Assembly (NCBI RefSeq): GCF_003387475.1
Contig: NZ_QUNO01000022.1
Coordinates: 124,001 to 188,000, forward strand
Direction: 5' to 3'
Source: Kutzneria buriramensis
Lineage (GTDB): Bacteria; Actinomycetota; Actinomycetes; Mycobacteriales; Pseudonocardiaceae
DNA: 64,000 bases
Shown in pieces: positions 61,052-64,000 of this stretch. A program made the translations under genes and the position numbers. Position 1 is the first letter of the stretch. Every line of letters starts with the position of its first letter. The notes under the pieces were generated by a model. That model worked only from the letters and a program-made list of their open reading frames with translations. It searched no databases and was not told the origin of the DNA.

Positions 61052-61506
61052 AGCGGTTGCCTGTCTTGCTGCTGCTGCCGCGGGATGCCCGCCAACGCCG
61101 GCGGCGGAGCCTGCGCTGCAGGTGGGGGCTCGCCTCGCCAGCGGCGCAGGGTTTCGATTGGCAGCGGGAGCATGTGCTCGGCGCCGAGGTCGACCATCAC
61201 ACCGGCGAGCTGGTCGCCGCTCGCGGCGGACAGGATGGGGATGACGTTGTCGAGCATGTCAGCGCCCAGAAGCGAGAAGTAGTCGCTTTCTGGGACGACG
61301 TTGGCCATGGACTCCAGGCTGGTGAACACGCACAGCCAGCCGCCGACACCGGGGGAGACGCGGATCTGCACCGCTCCGCCGTCACGGGTGGCGTAGAGCT
61401 GCGCGGCCCGGAACTGCGCGCGCATCCGCTGTTCGAACGTGGCCGGGTCGGCCCCCTCGTGCAGGGCCCGCTGGTAGGTGTCCAGGAACGCCGGCGCGGT
61501 GGTCAT
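61048..61506 (-). CDS. SseB-like protein of the toxin operon
   Basis: A 152-residue protein from ATG 61506 (ATGA overlap). LYATRDGGAVQIRVSPGVGG, LCVFTSLESMANVVPESDYF and PIETLRRWRG fit the SseB N-terminal fold seen in type VII-associated actinomycete proteins. The tail is Pro/Gln-rich. No membrane helix. Probably a cytoplasmic accessory protein. Confidence 0.7.
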   Translation of the reverse strand: MTTAPAFLDTYQRALHEGADPATFEQRMRAQFRAAQLYATRDGGAVQIRVSPGVGGWLCVFTSLESMANVVPESDYFSLLGADMLDNVIPILSAASGDQLAGVMVDLGAEHMLPLPIETLRRWRGEPPPAAQAPPPALAGIPRQQQQDRQPL

Positions 61507-61925
61507 TCGGTCTCGCCCGGTGCCTGCTCGGGAACCTTCGGCGTGGCGCGCGGGTAGCGGATAACGCGCTGGTGCGGCTTGCCCGGGTCGAGCACGACGC
61601 CGACGTCAAACGGCAGCTCGTCGAGAAGTCGCGCGCCCTTGCGCCAGGTGTGCGAGATTTCGCCTTCTTTGAAGCCGGGGATCAGATTCGCGTCCGAATA
61701 GACCCTCATCCACCGCCCGTCGGAGTCGGTGTTCATCATCATGCGGCCGGTTTCGAGGTCTGTTGCGATGAACACGTCGCTCTCGTCGAACGCGTTGGCG
61801 GTCGCTCCGCGGCTTGCGCGCTCCCGTGCCGTATCGGCCTCAGCCGCGCGGACCAGCGCACTGCTGGCCTGCTGCCGTCGAGTCGGTTCGAAAATGCTGT
61901 ACTGATCGCCGTCGTCAATGCTCAC
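61503..61925 (-). CDS. SseB-like protein, first gene of the toxin operon
   Basis: A 140-residue protein; GTG 61925 is preferred because GGGGG lies about seven bases upstream. A frame to 61961 exists. The segment GRWMRVYSDANLIPGF and WRKGARLLDELPFDVGVVLD matches the SseB pattern (YSD..L..., G..LL..LP..VG..LDPG). With the following gene it forms a tandem SseB-like pair heading the seven-gene unit. The 306-base gap upstream should hold the operon promoter. Confidence 0.7.
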   Translation of the reverse strand: MSIDDGDQYSIFEPTRRQQASSALVRAAEADTARERASRGATANAFDESDVFIATDLETGRMMMNTDSDGRWMRVYSDANLIPGFKEGEISHTWRKGARLLDELPFDVGVVLDPGKPHQRVIRYPRATPKVPEQAPGETE

Positions 61926-62230
61926 TTCATACCCCCTACACGTACCTGTACGGCCCTTCACAGCAGCTGCCCGCTGGTGCCGACTGGGATGGCCGTGCTT
62001 GCTTCACCGTTCCCGATCTGCGGTGATCCAGCGACAGAGATGAGTAATCCTCACTCCATGGAGGGACAGATGACCCATGATCGCCACGTGCCGTCACATT
62101 CACTGCTCACTCTTCCGAGCGAGACGCGGTCCCGGAGTCACAATCCGCAACCACCGCCCGAGACGATCTCGCACCAGTTCCCAACACCATCGGTCCACCC
62201 TCCCGCGTGCAAACTTGAGGAGCAGTTGTC
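61926..62230. other. 305-base region upstream of the toxin operon
   Basis: No gene was found. It should hold the minus-strand promoter of the operon. An imperfect palindrome (CGTACCTGTACG) lies around 61939-61950. No convincing promoter or terminator was otherwise visible. Confidence 0.35.
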
Positions 62231-62692
62231 CTAGCTGACGTCGCCCCGAAATAGAGGAGCGTTGAATACCACGGAATAGCCGTTGACGACTGCCGCCGTC
62301 ACCCACAATGGCATCGCGATCACCGAGGCCGTGAGTAGCGTCCCCACGGCAAGTTGCGCAATGGGATGCAACCGATCGAAGGCGACAGCGGCCAGAATTC
62401 CCGCCAATCCTTGCGCCGTGACAAGGCCCAGCAGGACGCATACTTGCGCTCGCGAGGGGTGGTCGGCGAGCACCACCCGGTAGGGATAGGCACCTCCGGC
62501 CAGCACGCCCCAGATGGCGAGCATGATCGCCGCGGCCGACAGGTAGGTCCACACCGGCGAGGCGTAGCTCAAGTCGCTCAGCGCCGCGCCGGAGCCGCTG
62601 ATGCCGTCGCGGCCGATGGCCACGGAGGCGACCGCGAACACCGCCACCGCAAAGGGGCCGAGGGCGTCTGCGCGCGAGCGTGGGCCGGTCAC
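62231..62692 (-). CDS. Four-helix membrane protein
   Basis: A 153-residue protein from GTG 62692 (GTGA overlap with the 2H gene upstream). It has about four hydrophobic segments: AVAVFAVASVAIG, WTYLSAAAIMLAIWGVLAGG, VCVLLGLVTAQGLAGILAAV and LAVGTLLTASVIAMPLWVTA. No family was recognised. Coupling to a 2H phosphoesterase recalls the 12.6-15.7 kb unit, which also ends in a membrane protein. Confidence 0.75.
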   Translation of the reverse strand: MTGPRSRADALGPFAVAVFAVASVAIGRDGISGSGAALSDLSYASPVWTYLSAAAIMLAIWGVLAGGAYPYRVVLADHPSRAQVCVLLGLVTAQGLAGILAAVAFDRLHPIAQLAVGTLLTASVIAMPLWVTAAVVNGYSVVFNAPLFRGDVS

Positions 62693-63333
62693 GCCGTCAT
62701 CCCGGCAGGTGTTCGCAGCGGGAAGGCCGCGACCTCGGTCCATCGCCACTGGTGACGTCGGGCGTCCTGCTCGACATCGACGAGGTGGATCTGTTCGACG
62801 GTGAGGGTGGCTCGGTTGGGCCGGATCCGGCGCAGCCGGTGAGCCAGGTCGGCCAGCTCGTCCACGCTTGGAGTCGCGGCCGCGTAGCCGATCGCGAGGT
62901 GTCCGGGTCGGGCGTCGTAGTCGACGGCGTCCTCGCCGAGCACCGCGGTGATCGCCCCGCGGACGCGGGCGACGATCGCGTCGAACTCGTTGTCCGGGAT
63001 CAGGTCCAGCACCACGCCGGCGCTGGTGATCAGCGGCGGCCCGGCGAGCAGGCTCAACGGAGGAAGGTCGGCGAGCCGGTGTCGAAGAGCCGTGATCAGG
63101 CGAGCGCGGTGCTCGCCGTCGATGGTTCGCGCGCTGCGGCCGGTCACCGGCTGCACCGTGGCGTGCAGCCACGCGTCGCGAACCGGCACGATCGGGTAGT
63201 CGGCCAGCACAGCGCGGGTGGCGTTGACGAGGTCGCCGAGGTCCGGGTCGCGTTCGAGGTCGGGGATGAGGTAGGCGTGCAGGCGTGTCTCGCCCGCCGG
63301 CCACACCGAGTCTCCCGTGGGAAACGGTCGCAT
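62689..63333 (-). CDS. Second 2H phosphoesterase (2'-5' RNA ligase-like)
   Basis: A 214-residue protein from ATG 63333 behind AAAGGAGG. The paired motifs are HATVQPV and HLAIGYA, about 95 residues apart, the H-x-T and H-x-hydrophobic positions of the 2H superfamily; the second again lacks Thr/Ser, as in the paralogue at 13750-14463. It is also preceded by a conserved LHAYLIPD start. Its stop overlaps the start of the membrane-protein gene. Likely acts on cyclic phosphate or 2'-5'-linked substrates; which is not known. Confidence 0.8.
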   Translation of the reverse strand: MRPFPTGDSVWPAGETRLHAYLIPDLERDPDLGDLVNATRAVLADYPIVPVRDAWLHATVQPVTGRSARTIDGEHRARLITALRHRLADLPPLSLLAGPPLITSAGVVLDLIPDNEFDAIVARVRGAITAVLGEDAVDYDARPGHLAIGYAAATPSVDELADLAHRLRRIRPNRATLTVEQIHLVDVEQDARRHQWRWTEVAAFPLRTPAGMTA

Positions 63334-63362
63334 CGTCGCCTCCTTTCCGTGTGCGACCGGGG

Positions 63363-63635
63363 TCAGGAGAAGAGCCGTAGCGCGGCGGCGATGGCCAGTT
63401 CGATGCCTTCTGCTTTGCCTGTCAGCGCCTCGGTCGCGCCGTCCTCGGCGATGCGTCGGTTGACCGCGGTCAGTTCGCCCTGGAGGTAGGTGATGAGCTG
63501 TGACGGGTCCCCCGACTCCGGCGAGTGGCCGGTGATGTGAACGCCGGCGCCGGACGCGTCAAGGTCGACCTGCTCGATGCGGGACGAGGTCTGCAGGAGA
63601 AATCCCGTGTTGGTCCCGCTGAAGTGGTTGCTCAT
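63363..63635 (-). CDS. Hypothetical protein, 90 residues
   Basis: ATG 63635 follows GGGGAGC. The product has a beta-prone first half (FLLQTSSRIEQVDLDASG, GVHITGHSPE) and a helical second half (LTAVNRRIAEDGATEALTGK). No hydrophobic segment. It sits 29 bases upstream of the 2H gene, so the three are probably one operon. Function unknown. Confidence 0.65.
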   Translation of the reverse strand: MSNHFSGTNTGFLLQTSSRIEQVDLDASGAGVHITGHSPESGDPSQLITYLQGELTAVNRRIAEDGATEALTGKAEGIELAIAAALRLFS

Positions 63636-64000
63636 CGGTGCTCCCCGTTTGTGGACGTGCTGGTCGCGGTGCGGTGCTCGTGCGGCGCACGGTGGCCGAG
63701 CCGTGTGCCGTTGCTGCGTTGGAGCACCACGAGGGGCGGGCGGTCAGGCTAGGGCTGATGCCGCGCCGGGTGGTGGCATTACGTGGTTGGTCGGGGCCGG
63801 CGCGGTCGGGCCGGACGCCGAAGCTGCGCCGCCAGTGCGTGGTTGGTGCACGGCATCTCCGGTTCCTTCCGCTCGGGACCTTCCGTTGCCTATAGGCGGG
63901 GCCGGACCCGTTCGGGCGACACGCGGCCGTGAAGTTCTGCGCTTGCCCGGGAGAGCCAGCGCCGAGACCCGCGGGATGGGGCCGTCGCATGGCGGTCAGC
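63636..64000. other. 365-base terminal region without a recognised gene
   Basis: No convincing coding frame was found; the open frames are Arg/Gly-rich shadows. It contains the 16-bp motif shared with 13621 and presumably the promoter of the minus-strand unit starting at 63635. Confidence 0.4.
63884..63899. promoter_or_regulatory. Second copy of the 16-bp palindromic motif
   Basis: CGTTGCCTATAGGCGG, identical to 13621-13636, lies about 250 bases upstream of the 90-residue gene. The central GCCTATAGGC is a perfect palindrome. Confidence 0.4.

Noticed and set aside
1-64000. tRNA, rRNA, insertion sequences or integrase attachment sites
   Set aside because: No cloverleaf-like sequence, rRNA segment, DDE transposase or recombinase motif was recognised in either strand; the small inverted-repeat unit at 24-25 kb lacks any transposase.

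Overview
The window is very GC-rich DNA with frequent GTG starts, several probably leaderless starts and an Lsr2 nucleoid protein, which points to an actinomycete. The type VII (ESX) secretion-associated genes, the solo DUF5753 proteins and the TPR/NB-ARC-style regulators fit a Pseudonocardiales-type genome, but the genus cannot be read from the sequence. No rRNA, tRNA, CRISPR array or recognisable transposase was seen. Apart from an extra NAD-dependent ligase and Lsr2 there is almost no housekeeping content, so this looks like an accessory or genomic-island stretch. || Layout. 0-5 kb: two TPR regulators (the first probably cut by the window edge), two solo DUF5753-type proteins without a helix-turn-helix, and a DUF6879-type protein. 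5-12.5 kb: two tiny membrane proteins coupled to a LysR regulator, a Nudix-like protein, a ROK kinase, an isonitrile-synthase-like (DIT1/PvcA) protein, an endonuclease/exonuclease/phosphatase-fold protein, an unknown protein and a RipA-type membrane protein. 12.6-16.9 kb: a minus-strand unit (TPR regulator, 2H phosphoesterase, 65-residue protein, membrane protein) and a DUF574-type methyltransferase. 17-20 kb: hypotheticals, one possibly frameshifted, and a helix-turn-helix plus nucleotidyltransferase pair (AbiE-like) with an inverted-repeat operator. 20.3-25.2 kb: a 1185-residue E1/ThiF protein with an internal RiPP-recognition (PqqD-like) domain and C-terminal ESX-like helices, divergent from an unknown gene bounded by inverted arrays of a 7-bp repeat. 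|| 25.2-34.1 kb: ligA-like gene, several hypotheticals, a PD-(D/E)XK-type protein. 34.1-39.7 kb: a palindrome-rich divergent promoter and a coupled three-gene operon led by a 1271-residue protein (AbrB-like domain, PIN-like domain, five tandem repeats of about 165-190 residues). 39.7-45.3 kb: minus-strand AlbA_2 (Schlafen-type) operon, a 68-residue secreted peptide, a secreted trypsin-like protease preceded by an 11-codon leader ORF, and a phage-like small protein. 45.5-51.6 kb: a zinc-ribbon/XRE/TPR regulator, a MurG-like glycosyltransferase, and a coupled operon of a helical protein, a P-loop protein and a class I aminoacyl-tRNA-synthetase-like protein fused to ASCH. 51.7-55.2 kb: a gene with a visible C-terminal frameshift and an ABC exporter. 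55.3-56.7 kb: a hypothetical and lsr2. 56.8-61.9 kb: a seven-gene ESX-linked operon with an ADP-ribosyltransferase polymorphic toxin. 62.2-63.9 kb: membrane protein, second 2H phosphoesterase and a 90-residue protein. || Many neighbouring genes share ATGA, GTGA or TGATG overlaps, so translation is probably coupled within units. This overlap pattern also supports most of the start sites chosen here. Functional claims rest on motifs read by eye; no database search was possible.
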